DNA of 64,000 nt from Marinobacter antarcticus (GTDB taxonomy: Bacteria; Pseudomonadota; Gammaproteobacteria; Pseudomonadales; Oleiphilaceae). Positions 11,001 through 19,439 of this stretch are shown in pieces. The stretch spans positions 62,001 through 126,000 of the forward strand of contig NZ_DRGY01000077.1 in the NCBI RefSeq assembly GCF_011049865.1, written 5' to 3'. A program made the translations under genes and the position numbers. Under the pieces are notes generated by a model. That model saw only the letters and a list, made by a program, of their open reading frames with translations. It made no database searches and was not told where the DNA came from. The first letter of the stretch is position 1. Every line of letters begins with the position of its first letter.

Positions 11001-11943
11001 TGAGATTGCGGATCTCGCGTTCACCCGGCAGAAAAATCAGCACGTCGCCCGGTGGCAACTTCTCGCTGCGTTCATGCTGCTCAATCTCGTCGAGCGCGGC
11101 CAGAACCCCCTCATTCCAACCCTGATCACGATCGTCTTCGTCGCCGGTCAGCGGCCTGTAACGGATGTCTACCGGGAAGGTGCGGCCACTGACTTCCAAC
11201 ACCGGCGCTTTATCAAAAAACTCACTGAAGCGACCCACTTCAATGGTGGCCGATGTGATAATAACTTTGAGGTCTGGGCGTTTGGGCAGGAGCTGTTTCA
11301 GATAACCCAGCAGAAAATCGATGTTCAGACTGCGCTCGTGGGCTTCGTCAATAATCAGTGTGTCGTACCGATCAAGAAAGCGGTCGTTCTGAACTTCCGC
11401 CAAAAGAATCCCGTCGGTCATTACCTTGACCCGGGTTTGCTCGGAGGTGTTGTCAGAAAACCGCACCTGATAGCCGATTTGCTCTCCGATCTGTTCACCC
11501 AGCTCATCGGCAATACGGGCTGCAACGCTGCGCGCCGCGATACGTCTGGGTTGGGTATGACCGATAAGGCCGCGAATGCCGCGGCCGCTGTTCATGCAGA
11601 TCTTGGGTATCTGGGTGGTTTTACCGGAGCCGGTTTCGCCCGCAATAATGACAACCTGATGGTTTTCGATCGCATCCCGGATATCATCAACGCGCTCAGA
11701 AACCGGCAGCCCCGCCGGAAAGCTCGCCGGCTTGTGCAGGGCCTGGCGTTGCTGCACCTTGCCCAGGCCACGATCAAGCCAGGTGGCCATTTTTTCCAGA
11801 TCCTTCTGGCCGGGCCTGCCTTTGGTTCTGGCCATCTGTTTAACGATGCGAGCCGCTTCCAGCTGATTACAGGCGCTGAGCTGCTCCATCATTGCTTTGA
11901 CAGCGGGCGCTACTGAGGGATTGGCATTCGATTGCAAAGTCAC
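8029..11943 (-). CDS. hrpA: ATP-dependent RNA helicase HrpA
   Basis: This is a large DEAH-box RNA helicase; in E. coli HrpA acts on mRNA and on stalled ribosomes. The 1304 residues match the E. coli length of about 1300. Walker A is GETGSGKTTQ near residue 102 and the DEAH box (DEAHERSLNID) is near 200, followed by the helicase C region with QRAGRCGRVAPG, a helicase-associated domain, and the long C-terminal extension (DUF3418-like). The start is GTG and overlaps the fadD stop (GTGA), so the two are translationally linked. I see no frameshift. Confidence 0.95.
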   Translation of the reverse strand: MTLQSNANPSVAPAVKAMMEQLSACNQLEAARIVKQMARTKGRPGQKDLEKMATWLDRGLGKVQQRQALHKPASFPAGLPVSERVDDIRDAIENHQVVIIAGETGSGKTTQIPKICMNSGRGIRGLIGHTQPRRIAARSVAARIADELGEQIGEQIGYQVRFSDNTSEQTRVKVMTDGILLAEVQNDRFLDRYDTLIIDEAHERSLNIDFLLGYLKQLLPKRPDLKVIITSATIEVGRFSEFFDKAPVLEVSGRTFPVDIRYRPLTGDEDDRDQGWNEGVLAALDEIEQHERSEKLPPGDVLIFLPGEREIRNLSNVLRHAELRHTEILPLYSRLSNQEQNRVFQGHRGRRIVLSTNVAETSLTVPGIRYVIDTGVARISRYSVRSKIQRLPVEAVSQASANQRAGRCGRVAPGICFRLYDETDFVSRPEYTDPEILRTNLASVILQMATSGLGEIRHFPFLEAPDKRLINDGYKLLEELSAVDDGRRVTNLGRTMAKLPLDPRLARMLVTAADQGSLAETLIIIAGLSVQDPRERPQDKQQAADQAHAPFNDKESDFVTLLNIWTFYEEQRQELSQGQLKKVCQKSFLSWMRMREWRDIHRQLTLICRDQKMSFNRDAATYDTIHKAILAGLLGQVATKVEKKEYLATRNRKVMIFPGSKVSKSGPKWIVATEIVETSRVFARMVAAIQPEWIEPLAGHVVKHHYFEPHWEQKRAQVMGYEKITLYGLDVVARRSIAFSKIDPVECRNLFIRHALVEGDYRSKAPFISRNRDMLASVEDLENKTRRRDLLVDDEVLVSFYDERVPAEIVSGRHFESWWKSLTAAALRNLELTEEDVLQRPVDALAANLYPDFLEWEGVRYPLSYEFEPTSERDGVTLQVPLMALRQIPSRRLEWLVPGLLREKCIALVKGLPKSLRRNFVPVPDFVDAAVANLQPSNEPLAFQLGEQLRRMTGVRIDPEAWPRDELPRHLRMNLRVLGDGGKVIAESRETRELQDQLEGRAEEALASATSDSRNQEPAGEFTDWEFGELPANVQTEKGGMHITVYPALEDLGKRVREIRCLDRLTAEDTNRKGIARLIVNRFGSTLDDLERKLPRFKQSALMFAPIGQAKVLLDDLVVAAAMEHFLHDRIPDTREAFDALFDKHRGDFIPALEQADERLYQAMMGYQKVAKKLKGKINLALANSMADLKFQMQNLVYPGFLVATPSQWLAEFGRYFEAALARLEKMSREMGREREFLHTVGALWSRYESKRDEQQKQGVRDPELVLYRWMLEEYRVSFFAQQLGTAMTVSVKRLDKQWELTRV

Positions 11944-13625
11944 CGGGATTGCTTGTTACCTGGTTCGTCGCGCAGCTCGCGGCGCAGGATCTTACCCACG
12001 TTGGTTTTCGGCAGCTCATCGCGAAATTCGAAGAAACGCGGCACCTTGTAGGCGGTCAGGCGCTCGCGGCAAAATTCTTTGAGTTCATTTTCAGTGACGC
12101 CTTCAGCCGTTGCGACCAGATAGATCTTTACGGCTTCTCCACTCTTGGCATCCTCAACACCCACAGCTGCGCACTCGACCACTTTTGGATGGCTGCTGAC
12201 CACGTCTTCAATTTCGTTTGGATAGACGTTAAATCCAGACACAATAATCATGTCTTTCTTACGGTCAACAATGCGGATATAGCCGTCCTCCTGAATCACC
12301 GCAATATCGCCGGTCCGGATGTAGCCGTCATCGGTGAAGGATTTCTGCGTATCCTCAGGGCGCTGCCAGTAGCCCCGCATAACCTGAGGGCCTTTGACAC
12401 ACAGTTCGCCCGGCGATCCCAGCGGCGGTTCATTGCCATCATCGTCAAGGGTCTTGACCTGCGTGGAGGGAACCGGCAAACCAATAGTGCCAAGCTGGAT
12501 AGCGCTCCGCGGGTTCAGCGTAACCACCGGAGAGGTTTCGGTCATGCCAAAGCCTTCCGAGATGGCACAACCGGTCACACGCTCCCACATCTTTGCGGTA
12601 TCGGTCGTCAAGGCCATGCCTCCAGAGGAGGTGAGTTTCAGATGGCTGAAATCGAGCCCCTTGAACTCCTCGTTGTTGCACAGTGCAACAAACAGCGTGT
12701 TCAGGCCCAAAAATGCGCTGAACTTGTGATTTTTCAGCTCTTTCACAAAACCTGGAATATCCCGTGGATTAGGGATCAGAACGTTGTGGGCGCCGGCTTC
12801 GAACATAATGCCGCAGTTCAGCGTAAACGAATAAATGTGATAAAGCGGCAGGGGCGCAATCACCACTTCCTGGCCTTCTACTATGGTGTCTTCCATCATC
12901 GGACGAACCTGCAGCAGATTCGCGACCAGATTGCCGTGGGTCAACATCGCACCTTTGGCAACGCCGGTTGTACCACCCGTGTACTGAAGCACCGCGATAT
13001 CATCCCGCTTGCACTCAACCGGGGTGAACTTTTCGCGGGCGCCTGCGCTGAGCACGGCAGGCAACTTGTGGGCCTGGGGAATGCTGAACGGCGGCACCAT
13101 CTTTTTCACATGCTTCACCACGGCGTTCATCACCGTGCGTTTGAGAGGCGAATGCATGTCCGCAATTTCGGTCACGATAACGTGCTCAATGCTGGTTTGG
13201 GGCAGCACTTTTTCGGCGTTCGCCGCCATGTTCGCCAGCACAACAAGGGCTTTGGCGCCCGAGTCGTTGAATTGATGCTCCATTTCCCGGGTGGTATACA
13301 GCGGGTTGGTATTCACCACAATCAGGCCCGCACGCATGGCGCCAAAGGCCACAACCGGGTACTGACACAGGTTTGGCATTTGCACGGCGATACGATCGCC
13401 AGGTTTCAGATCTGTTTTGGTTTGCAGCCAGGCCGCGAAGTTTCGGCTTTGGGTGTCCAGATCACGATAGCTCAGAGTTGCACCGACAGCGCTGAAGGCA
13501 GGGCGATCTGCGTACTTCTTAACCGCCTGATCAAACACATCCACCATGCTGGTGTATCGTTCAAGATCGATTTCACGGGGAATACTGGCGGGGTATTTGT
13601 CTTGGTAGAACGCCTCGAAATCCAT
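11940..13625 (-). CDS. fadD: Long-chain-fatty-acid--CoA ligase
   Basis: This enzyme activates fatty acids to acyl-CoA through an acyl-adenylate at the inner membrane. I choose the ATG at 13625, six bases after AGGAG, giving MDFEAFYQDKYPASIPREI and 561 residues, the same length as E. coli FadD. The AMP-binding signature YTGGTTGVAKGA is followed by GFGMTETSPVV, GYIRTGDI, SGFNVYPNEIED and the C-terminal catalytic lysine region TNVGKILRRELR. It overlaps hrpA by four bases. The divergent maoC-like gene, 187 bases away, suggests a shared fatty-acid control region, but I see no convincing operator there. Confidence 0.94.
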   Translation of the reverse strand: MDFEAFYQDKYPASIPREIDLERYTSMVDVFDQAVKKYADRPAFSAVGATLSYRDLDTQSRNFAAWLQTKTDLKPGDRIAVQMPNLCQYPVVAFGAMRAGLIVVNTNPLYTTREMEHQFNDSGAKALVVLANMAANAEKVLPQTSIEHVIVTEIADMHSPLKRTVMNAVVKHVKKMVPPFSIPQAHKLPAVLSAGAREKFTPVECKRDDIAVLQYTGGTTGVAKGAMLTHGNLVANLLQVRPMMEDTIVEGQEVVIAPLPLYHIYSFTLNCGIMFEAGAHNVLIPNPRDIPGFVKELKNHKFSAFLGLNTLFVALCNNEEFKGLDFSHLKLTSSGGMALTTDTAKMWERVTGCAISEGFGMTETSPVVTLNPRSAIQLGTIGLPVPSTQVKTLDDDGNEPPLGSPGELCVKGPQVMRGYWQRPEDTQKSFTDDGYIRTGDIAVIQEDGYIRIVDRKKDMIIVSGFNVYPNEIEDVVSSHPKVVECAAVGVEDAKSGEAVKIYLVATAEGVTENELKEFCRERLTAYKVPRFFEFRDELPKTNVGKILRRELRDEPGNKQSR

Positions 13626-13812
13626 CACCATCTCCTGTCTGACGCTTTTCTTTATAATGGTTTTCAAATGCCGTGTAGACTAAAAAATCAACTCGACATA
13701 AGTATCAGCCTCGAAAAAGTGGGCAGAGAATAGCAGTTTTGTTACCGATGAGGTAGTTTCAGCGCATAACCTGAAACAGCTGTGCCTACACGCCTCGCGC
13801 CCGGAGCCCTTG

Positions 13813-14304
13813 ATGAGCGACACCCTTGATACCCTTGAAAACATTACGTACGACGAACTTAATGAAGGCGACACCGCGACGTTTGTTCGAACTCTCTCAG
13901 AAGATGATCTGGTGCTGTTCGCCGCCGTTTCAGGCGACGTTAACCCGGTGCATCTTGATCCTGAGTTTGCCGCCAACTCCTTGTTCGGAGAGCGAGTTGC
14001 CCACGGCATGTGGAGCGGAGCGCTGATTTCAGCGGCGCTCGCAACCGTTATGCCCGGTCCTGGCACGGTTTATCTGGAACAAACTCTCTCGTTCAAACGC
14101 CCCGTGAAGCTCGACGACACGCTGACCGTAAATCTCAAGGTGCTGCGCAAGGCTGCTAAAAACCGGGTTGTCTTCCGTTGCGACGTCACGAACCAGAACA
14201 ATCAAAAAGTGGTCACCGGAGAAGCGAGAGTCATAGCGCCCACTGAAAAGGTTTCCCTGTACAAGCCAACGCTGCCCAACATCTCGATTGAAGACCGCAA
14301 CTGA
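13813..14304 (+). CDS. MaoC-like (R)-specific enoyl-CoA hydratase
   Basis: This hot-dog-fold hydratase converts trans-2-enoyl-CoA to (R)-3-hydroxyacyl-CoA, often feeding polyhydroxyalkanoate synthesis (PhaJ type). The ATG at 13813 follows GGAG by six bases and gives 163 residues. The hydratase-2 motif is visible: a catalytic Asp/His pair in SGDVNPVHLD, followed by FGERVAHGMWSGALIS. It is transcribed divergently from fadD, a logical pairing with acyl-CoA metabolism. Its stop lies one base from the end of the convergent VWA gene, with no room for a separate terminator. Confidence 0.88.
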   Translation: MSDTLDTLENITYDELNEGDTATFVRTLSEDDLVLFAAVSGDVNPVHLDPEFAANSLFGERVAHGMWSGALISAALATVMPGPGTVYLEQTLSFKRPVKLDDTLTVNLKVLRKAAKNRVVFRCDVTNQNNQKVVTGEARVIAPTEKVSLYKPTLPNISIEDRN

Positions 14305-14305
14305 T

Positions 14306-15484
14306 CTATTTGCTCAGATATTTCATGGCTGACTCCAGCCCTTCTACCGTGAGCGGGTACATGTGATTGTTCACGAGCTGCCGGGTCATTCCCAGAGAAC
14401 CGCCCGTTCCCCAATAACTTTCGGGTAGCGGGTTGATCCAGACCACCTTTCGAAAATGCTCACTGATGCGCTGGAACCAGGCCGCCCCGGATTCTTTGTT
14501 CCAGTGTTCAATAGAGCCACCGGCGTGGGAAATTTCATAGGAGGCCATGGTGGCATCGCCTACGAAAATCACTTTGTAATCTGACGAGTATTTGTGCAAG
14601 ACATCCCAAGTGTCGGTGGTCTCATTCATCCGCCGAATGTTGTTCTTCCACACACTCTCATACACGAAGTTATGAAAGTAGAAATACTCCATGTGCTTGA
14701 ACTCCAGTCGCGAGGCGGAAAACAGCTCTTCACACACCCGCACATGGGGGTCCATGGAACCGCCCACATCAAAAAAGATCAGCACTTTAACTGCGTTATG
14801 CCGTTCCGGAACCATTTTCAGGTCCAGATAACCGGCGTTGCGGGCCGTCGACCGGATAGTATCATCCAGATCCAGTTTGTCGGCCGCGCCCTGGCGAGCG
14901 AACTTCCGTAACCGGCGAAGCGCTACCTTGATGTTGCGAATACCCAGGGTAACGCTGTCGTCCAGATCCTTGAATTCACGCTTTTCCCACACTTTAACAG
15001 CGCGCCCGTGACGCCCTTTTTTCTGGCCGATACGGTAGCCTTCCGGATTGTAACCATCCGCGCCAAACGGCGACGTGCCGCCTGTTCCGATCCACTTGTT
15101 ACCGCCCGCGTGGCGCTCTTTCTGCTCCTCCATGCGTTTTTTGAAGGTTTCGATCAGCTCCTCCAGGCCGCCCAGCGAATCAATCTTGGCCTTCTCTTCC
15201 TCGGTCAGATTTTTTTCAAATTCGCCCCTGAGCCACTCATCCGGAATGAGCGCTTCGAGCAACTCATCCAAGTGCTCGATACCGTCAAAATAGACTTTGA
15301 ACGCACGATCAAACTTGTCGAAGTGGCGCTCATCCTTCACCAGGCACAACCGTGCCAGGTAATAGAACTCTTCCATATCCGCAAAGGCGAGCTGCTGTTG
15401 CAGAGCCTCCAGCAGATCGAGGAATTCACGCAAGCTGGCAGGCACTTTGGCCCGCCGCACTTCGAGAAAAAAATCAATCAACAT
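14306..15484 (-). CDS. CoxE-like VWA domain protein
   Basis: This is a cytoplasmic von Willebrand factor A protein of the kind paired with MoxR ATPases as a cofactor-insertion or remodelling module. The start at 15484 (MLIDFFLEVRRAKVPASLRE) is the family N-terminus; an upstream in-frame ATG overlaps moxR and is rejected. It has 392 residues, an acidic and lysine-rich central region, and the VWA domain in the C-terminal half. The metal site reads DVGGSMDPH, so the DxSxS pattern has Gly in place of the first Ser, which I recall as common in this subgroup. moxR ends 22 bases upstream. The client protein is unknown. Confidence 0.82.
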   Translation of the reverse strand: MLIDFFLEVRRAKVPASLREFLDLLEALQQQLAFADMEEFYYLARLCLVKDERHFDKFDRAFKVYFDGIEHLDELLEALIPDEWLRGEFEKNLTEEEKAKIDSLGGLEELIETFKKRMEEQKERHAGGNKWIGTGGTSPFGADGYNPEGYRIGQKKGRHGRAVKVWEKREFKDLDDSVTLGIRNIKVALRRLRKFARQGAADKLDLDDTIRSTARNAGYLDLKMVPERHNAVKVLIFFDVGGSMDPHVRVCEELFSASRLEFKHMEYFYFHNFVYESVWKNNIRRMNETTDTWDVLHKYSSDYKVIFVGDATMASYEISHAGGSIEHWNKESGAAWFQRISEHFRKVVWINPLPESYWGTGGSLGMTRQLVNNHMYPLTVEGLESAMKYLSK

Positions 15485-15506
15485 AAAACGGCACTCTAAA
15501 CGAATT

Positions 15507-16358
15507 TCAGCCGCGACGGCGGGCCATAAACGCCAGCTTCTGCAGCAGGTGCACATCTTGCTCGTTTTTAACCAGAGCACCGTAAAGAGGTGGCAACGCG
15601 GAACTGCTGTCTTTATCCTGCAGCATCTTGGCGGTCAGCTCGTCGGCCATCAACAGCTTAAGCCAGTCAATCAGCTCTGAGGTGGAGGGCTTTTTCTTCA
15701 GGCCTGGCACCTTGCGCACGTCAAAAAATACTTCCAGCGCGTCCTTAACAACCTGCTGCTGAAGGCCGGGGAAGTGAACATCCACAATGCTTTGCATGGT
15801 GGCATGATCCGGAAAGCTGATGTAGTGGAAAAAGCAGCGGCGCAGAAACGCATCGGGCAGCTCTTTTTCATTGTTACTGGTGATGACGATGATCGGGCGC
15901 TTGGTTGCTTTTACGAACGTCTGGGTTTCGTAAACGTAGAACTCCATGCGATCCAGTTCCAACAACAGATCGTTGGGAAATTCGATGTCGGCCTTATCAA
16001 TCTCGTCAATCAGCAACACCACCTGCTCTTGTGCTTCGAACGCTTCCCAGAGTTTGCCTTTGATAATGTAGTTGCTGATGTCGTTGACCTTCGCATCACC
16101 CAACTGGGAATCCCGCAGGCGGGACACCGCATCATACTCATACAGGCCCTGCTGAGCTTTGGTCGTTGATTTAATATGCCAGGGAATCAAACGCATACCC
16201 AAAGCGCTTGCCATCTCTTCTGCCAGCAAGGTTTTGCCGGTGCCGGGCTCGCCTTTGATCAGCAGCGGACGTTGCAGCGTGATGGCCGCATTCACGGCCA
16301 TTTGCAGGTCATCGGTGGCTACGTAGTTGTCGGTACCGGTAAACTTCATCTGTGTCAT
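15507..16358 (-). CDS. MoxR-family AAA+ ATPase
   Basis: This AAA+ chaperone-like ATPase probably acts with the adjacent VWA proteins. It has 283 residues. Walker A GEPGTGKT is at about 38-45, Walker B LLIDEIDKAD near 118, sensor I VITSNNEKELPD near 157 and the arginine finger region DAFLRRCFF near 170. Two ATGs (16358 and 16349) are possible; AGGA touches the first and is well spaced for the second. It lies between the large secreted VWA gene and the CoxE-like gene on the same strand, forming a VWA-MoxR-VWA unit. Confidence 0.87.
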   Translation of the reverse strand: MTQMKFTGTDNYVATDDLQMAVNAAITLQRPLLIKGEPGTGKTLLAEEMASALGMRLIPWHIKSTTKAQQGLYEYDAVSRLRDSQLGDAKVNDISNYIIKGKLWEAFEAQEQVVLLIDEIDKADIEFPNDLLLELDRMEFYVYETQTFVKATKRPIIVITSNNEKELPDAFLRRCFFHYISFPDHATMQSIVDVHFPGLQQQVVKDALEVFFDVRKVPGLKKKPSTSELIDWLKLLMADELTAKMLQDKDSSSALPPLYGALVKNEQDVHLLQKLAFMARRRG

Positions 16359-16407
16359 TCCTGTCAGTCGTTAGCAGTTGCTATCCATTACTATAAATTG
16401 CCTGAGG

Positions 16408-18306
16408 CTACTTTTTCGGCTTATCGTCCGGTTCGTTTTCCGGCTCATGCTCACTGGGTAAATCGTCAAATTCAGACAGTTCGAATTCGTCCAGTCCGAA
16501 TTCTTCATCATCGTCTTCGTTCACCGGCTCAACCAGTTCGGGAATCTCTTCTTCGGGTTCCACCACCGCGGTGGCCGTAGGTATATCTTCCTCTGCCGGC
16601 TCTTCTTCTGCCATCACCACCGGCACCTCCGCTTCGATGTCTGCCATTTCCTGCTGCAAATCTTCGAGGCTCTCCGGGTCTTCGCCCGCTGCATCGGCAG
16701 CATCAGGCGAGGCACGGCGATTACGCATCAGCAAAATAAGGATGAGCGCCAGAACGACAAGCGCGCCTGCTCCGGCTCCGATCATCCACAGAGGGAAAGG
16801 CAGTGCGGATTCAACGCTCGGCTCATCGACCGGTTCGGCTTCAACGGCGGGCGCAGGATCAGCAGGTTTGACCGGCGCCGGCTGGGTTTTCGGTTCAGGC
16901 TGAGGTTGCGGCTCTGGCTCCGATTGTGGCTCGGGCTGTATTTCCGGCTCTGGTTCTGGCGGCAACGCTTGCCCGGACTGCTCAGCGAGGCTGATATCAA
17001 TCGGCGCTCCAATCGCTGGTTCAATCATGCCCACGGGCAAAATGAATTCGGTTGTAGCGGTAAATTTGCGTGCAAACGTTTTGCCATCCGCCACTATATC
17101 TATCCTGTACACACCCTCGGCAGGCAGCTTGCTGATAGTATCTGAGTATTCACCCTCTTCAGGCGACGAGTCGACTGAGAGCGTTTTGCTGCCGCTGCTC
17201 CCGTCCTCGGACATCAGGCTGAGCTTTACACTCAGCACGTCGAGAAACTCCGGGCTGGTTATCCTGTCCGCTTTTTCAAAAAACCCAACGCGAACGTTGA
17301 TGGGGGATTCCGGGGTAAACGTTGGGGGAATCTGGCTGACCACCATTCTCAGGTCGCTGACCACCGTTACCTGGCTGCCCTCCCCTAATGCGCCCTTAAC
17401 GCGCCACTCACCGGACTGGGGCTCGGTAATGGTAACCAGATCATACGCCGCTTCCCGGGCCCAGCGAACGTTGTCAGGCGCAGAGGATTGCGCAAGTGCT
17501 TTGCCATCCGGCCCGATCATTTCGAGGCCGGCAGATTCAGCCGCTTCACCGGTTTTAGCCGATCCGCGGAAGATTAACGCCGTAAATTCCTTTACGCCTG
17601 CGTCCACCGTGAAGGCATTGCCTTCAATAGGAATCTGCTCCTGCGGCGCTGCGGTATTCAGGGCGCCCAGAAAGGCCAGATTGAGGGCTTCGGCTGTGTC
17701 TGCAGTCCGGAAGCTGCCCTTCGATTTATCCGCCAGTGTCTTTAAAAATCCGGCATCGGCCTGATCAGAAAGCGCCACCGTGTGAAAAGTAGCGCCTCTG
17801 GCCACCAAGGGCTCAAGCACCTTGCTCACAATTCTTTTTTCTTCAGCCCGGTTTACATCGTCGCTGTCCGAGATGTCGACCTTGCCATCGGTCAGCAGAA
17901 TAAAATGCGTATTCTCAAGCGTGCCGCCCGTTACATAGTCGTCGCTGGCCGTCTCAATAGCCTTGCCAAGATTGGTGCGCAGCGCTACAGAATTTATTTT
18001 CCCGGAGCGATTAATCGCCGTTTCACGCCAGCCCTCGTTCACCTCGCCGTGGGGCACCAGCATGTTTACGTATTGGCCAAAAGTCCAGACCCCTGCTGTG
18101 CTCCCTTCGGGTAGCACCCGGGCCAAAAGCCTTACCGCCGGTTGCCGCAAATTATTCGGATCGGTTTCTTTCATGGAACCCGAGATGTCCACAATAATCC
18201 GGATATCGGGGCTTTCCGGCAGCGTGAGCTTCGTGGTCTCCTCAGCCCAGAGTGTTGTGGGCAACAGCAGCGCAGCTAAAAAAACCAGCGTCAGGAATCT
18301 TGGCAT
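16408..18306 (-). CDS. Membrane-anchored VWA domain protein with acidic tail
   Basis: This is a predicted cell-envelope protein of 632 residues. The start at 18306 gives the signal peptide MPRFLTLVFLAALLLPTTLWA; the frame is open upstream but lacks coding character. A VWA domain follows directly, with an intact MIDAS (VDISGSMKETD). Next come beta-rich segments, a Pro/Glu/Gln-rich linker, one membrane helix (MIGAGAGALVVLALILILLM) and a very acidic cytoplasmic tail. The layout places the VWA domain in the periplasm and the acidic tail inside, where it could contact the MoxR ATPase; this is inference. I do not recognise a named family. Confidence 0.75.
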   Translation of the reverse strand: MPRFLTLVFLAALLLPTTLWAEETTKLTLPESPDIRIIVDISGSMKETDPNNLRQPAVRLLARVLPEGSTAGVWTFGQYVNMLVPHGEVNEGWRETAINRSGKINSVALRTNLGKAIETASDDYVTGGTLENTHFILLTDGKVDISDSDDVNRAEEKRIVSKVLEPLVARGATFHTVALSDQADAGFLKTLADKSKGSFRTADTAEALNLAFLGALNTAAPQEQIPIEGNAFTVDAGVKEFTALIFRGSAKTGEAAESAGLEMIGPDGKALAQSSAPDNVRWAREAAYDLVTITEPQSGEWRVKGALGEGSQVTVVSDLRMVVSQIPPTFTPESPINVRVGFFEKADRITSPEFLDVLSVKLSLMSEDGSSGSKTLSVDSSPEEGEYSDTISKLPAEGVYRIDIVADGKTFARKFTATTEFILPVGMIEPAIGAPIDISLAEQSGQALPPEPEPEIQPEPQSEPEPQPQPEPKTQPAPVKPADPAPAVEAEPVDEPSVESALPFPLWMIGAGAGALVVLALILILLMRNRRASPDAADAAGEDPESLEDLQQEMADIEAEVPVVMAEEEPAEEDIPTATAVVEPEEEIPELVEPVNEDDDEEFGLDEFELSEFDDLPSEHEPENEPDDKPKK

Positions 18307-18358
18307 TGTGACTCTCGGGAACATGTTTGGAATTTTATTATTATGGTCGGCAGCGATC

Positions 18359-18703
18359 TCAGCGCCGGGACAACCGATAGCGCACCATATCCAGAATCCA
18401 GACAAGCAGCATGACAAGACCGCCAAGGCCCAGATTGAACAACGCACGCCCGGCAGCATCTGCATCACCAAGAACCAGTTCGTAACCACCGAACAGCCAT
18501 GCGGGTATCCACCAACCAACCACTTCGGGAGACTCTACCGGCGTCAACAGCAACGCAACCAGCGCAGCCAGTAGCAGCGTGCGAAGACCGTACACCGGCA
18601 AAAACCGGAACAGCTTTTTCATCATGAAATAAAACACAACGAAAGCGATAACGTAAGCGGCCCAAAAAATGCCGTAAGCAAGATGTGCGTCAGTATTGAT
18701 CAT
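18359..18703 (-). CDS. Small integral membrane protein, unknown function
   Basis: This 114-residue hydrophobic protein has three or four predicted membrane helices (about 8-28, 36-56, 62-77 and 88-106) and a basic C-terminus (RYRLSRR). Its ATG overlaps the ycgN stop by one base (TAATG), and it precedes the secreted VWA gene, so it is likely co-transcribed with both. The overlap and the regular topology argue that it is a real gene. I do not recognise a family. Confidence 0.7.
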   Translation of the reverse strand: MINTDAHLAYGIFWAAYVIAFVVFYFMMKKLFRFLPVYGLRTLLLAALVALLLTPVESPEVVGWWIPAWLFGGYELVLGDADAAGRALFNLGLGGLVMLLVWILDMVRYRLSRR

Positions 18704-19149
18704 TACAGAACCCAGTGAATGATGTGTTCTTCCCAGTCTTCCTCCGCCACCTGATCCTCAAGGATCACTTTGTGGCGTATTGAAATACCAGCTTCGTGAA
18801 CCGAATCCGGGCTTCCGCTTCGCAGCGGGTGCCAGTCGGCAAGGGGCCTGCCTTCCGCCAGTGTGCGATAGGCACAGGTATAGGGCAGCCAATGATAATC
18901 GTTCACCGTGTCCGGTGTCAGTACCGTACAGCCGGGTACCTTTTCCAGGCGATCCGGGTATACCGTGCACCGGCAGGTGTCTTCATTCATATAGCGGCAC
19001 ACCAGATCGGTGTGATACACCTCGCCGGTGTCTTCATCTTCGAGCTTGTTCAGACAGCATTTGCCACACCCGTCGCACAGGGATTCCCATTCTTGTGGCG
19101 TCATCTCACTCAGGCGTTTGCGCTGCCAGAACGGGATTTGGGCAATCAC
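18703..19149 (-). CDS. ycgN: YcgN-family cysteine cluster protein (UPF0260)
   Basis: This 148-residue protein belongs to the YkgJ/YcgN cysteine-cluster group, which is predicted to bind an iron-sulfur cluster or zinc; its function is not established. Cysteines are concentrated in LCDGCGKCCLNK (about 24-35), VCRY, CRCTVY, GCTVL and YTCAYR. It starts with GTG overlapping the ycgL stop by four bases. In enterobacteria and pseudomonads the same neighbour, ycgL, is usual, which supports the assignment. Confidence 0.88.
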   Translation of the reverse strand: MIAQIPFWQRKRLSEMTPQEWESLCDGCGKCCLNKLEDEDTGEVYHTDLVCRYMNEDTCRCTVYPDRLEKVPGCTVLTPDTVNDYHWLPYTCAYRTLAEGRPLADWHPLRSGSPDSVHEAGISIRHKVILEDQVAEEDWEEHIIHWVL

Positions 19150-19439
19150 GAATTTCTCAGCCCCGGTTTGGTGCGAAAATCGACAACATAGCCATCGCGC
19201 TCTTCCGGCATCTGCAGAAAGAAATCCTTATCAGCGATGGTGTTCAGCACCTGTTCACCCGTTGTTCTGGCGAGCTTGCGCTCCGGGGTCAGAATCAGGT
19301 CCATCGAGTGTATCGGCTTGCCAAAAATGTCCCTCAGGCTTTCGGGCAACTCGTCCCAAACCTGGCCCCGACGCACATAAATATAGGTATCGCTTTTTTT
19401 GCTGCTTCGAAAAACAGACACAAATTCCCGATCTTTCAT
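19146..19439 (-). CDS. ycgL: YcgL domain protein
   Basis: This is a 97-residue protein of the small conserved gammaproteobacterial YcgL family, of unknown biochemical role. Diagnostic segments are VFRSSKKSDTYIYV, LPESLRDIFGKP and the closing GYVVDFRTKPGLRN. Its ATG overlaps the rnd stop by four bases and its own stop overlaps the ycgN start, so rnd-ycgL-ycgN is a tight operon, as in related genomes. Confidence 0.88.
   Translation of the reverse strand: MKDREFVSVFRSSKKSDTYIYVRRGQVWDELPESLRDIFGKPIHSMDLILTPERKLARTTGEQVLNTIADKDFFLQMPEERDGYVVDFRTKPGLRNS

Noticed and set aside
10066-11916. Plus-strand ORF of 616 codons opposite hrpA, and a 594-codon one opposite fadD (11949-13733)
   Set aside because: Both are antisense to well-conserved genes and contain no known motif; long shadows are common in DNA of this composition.
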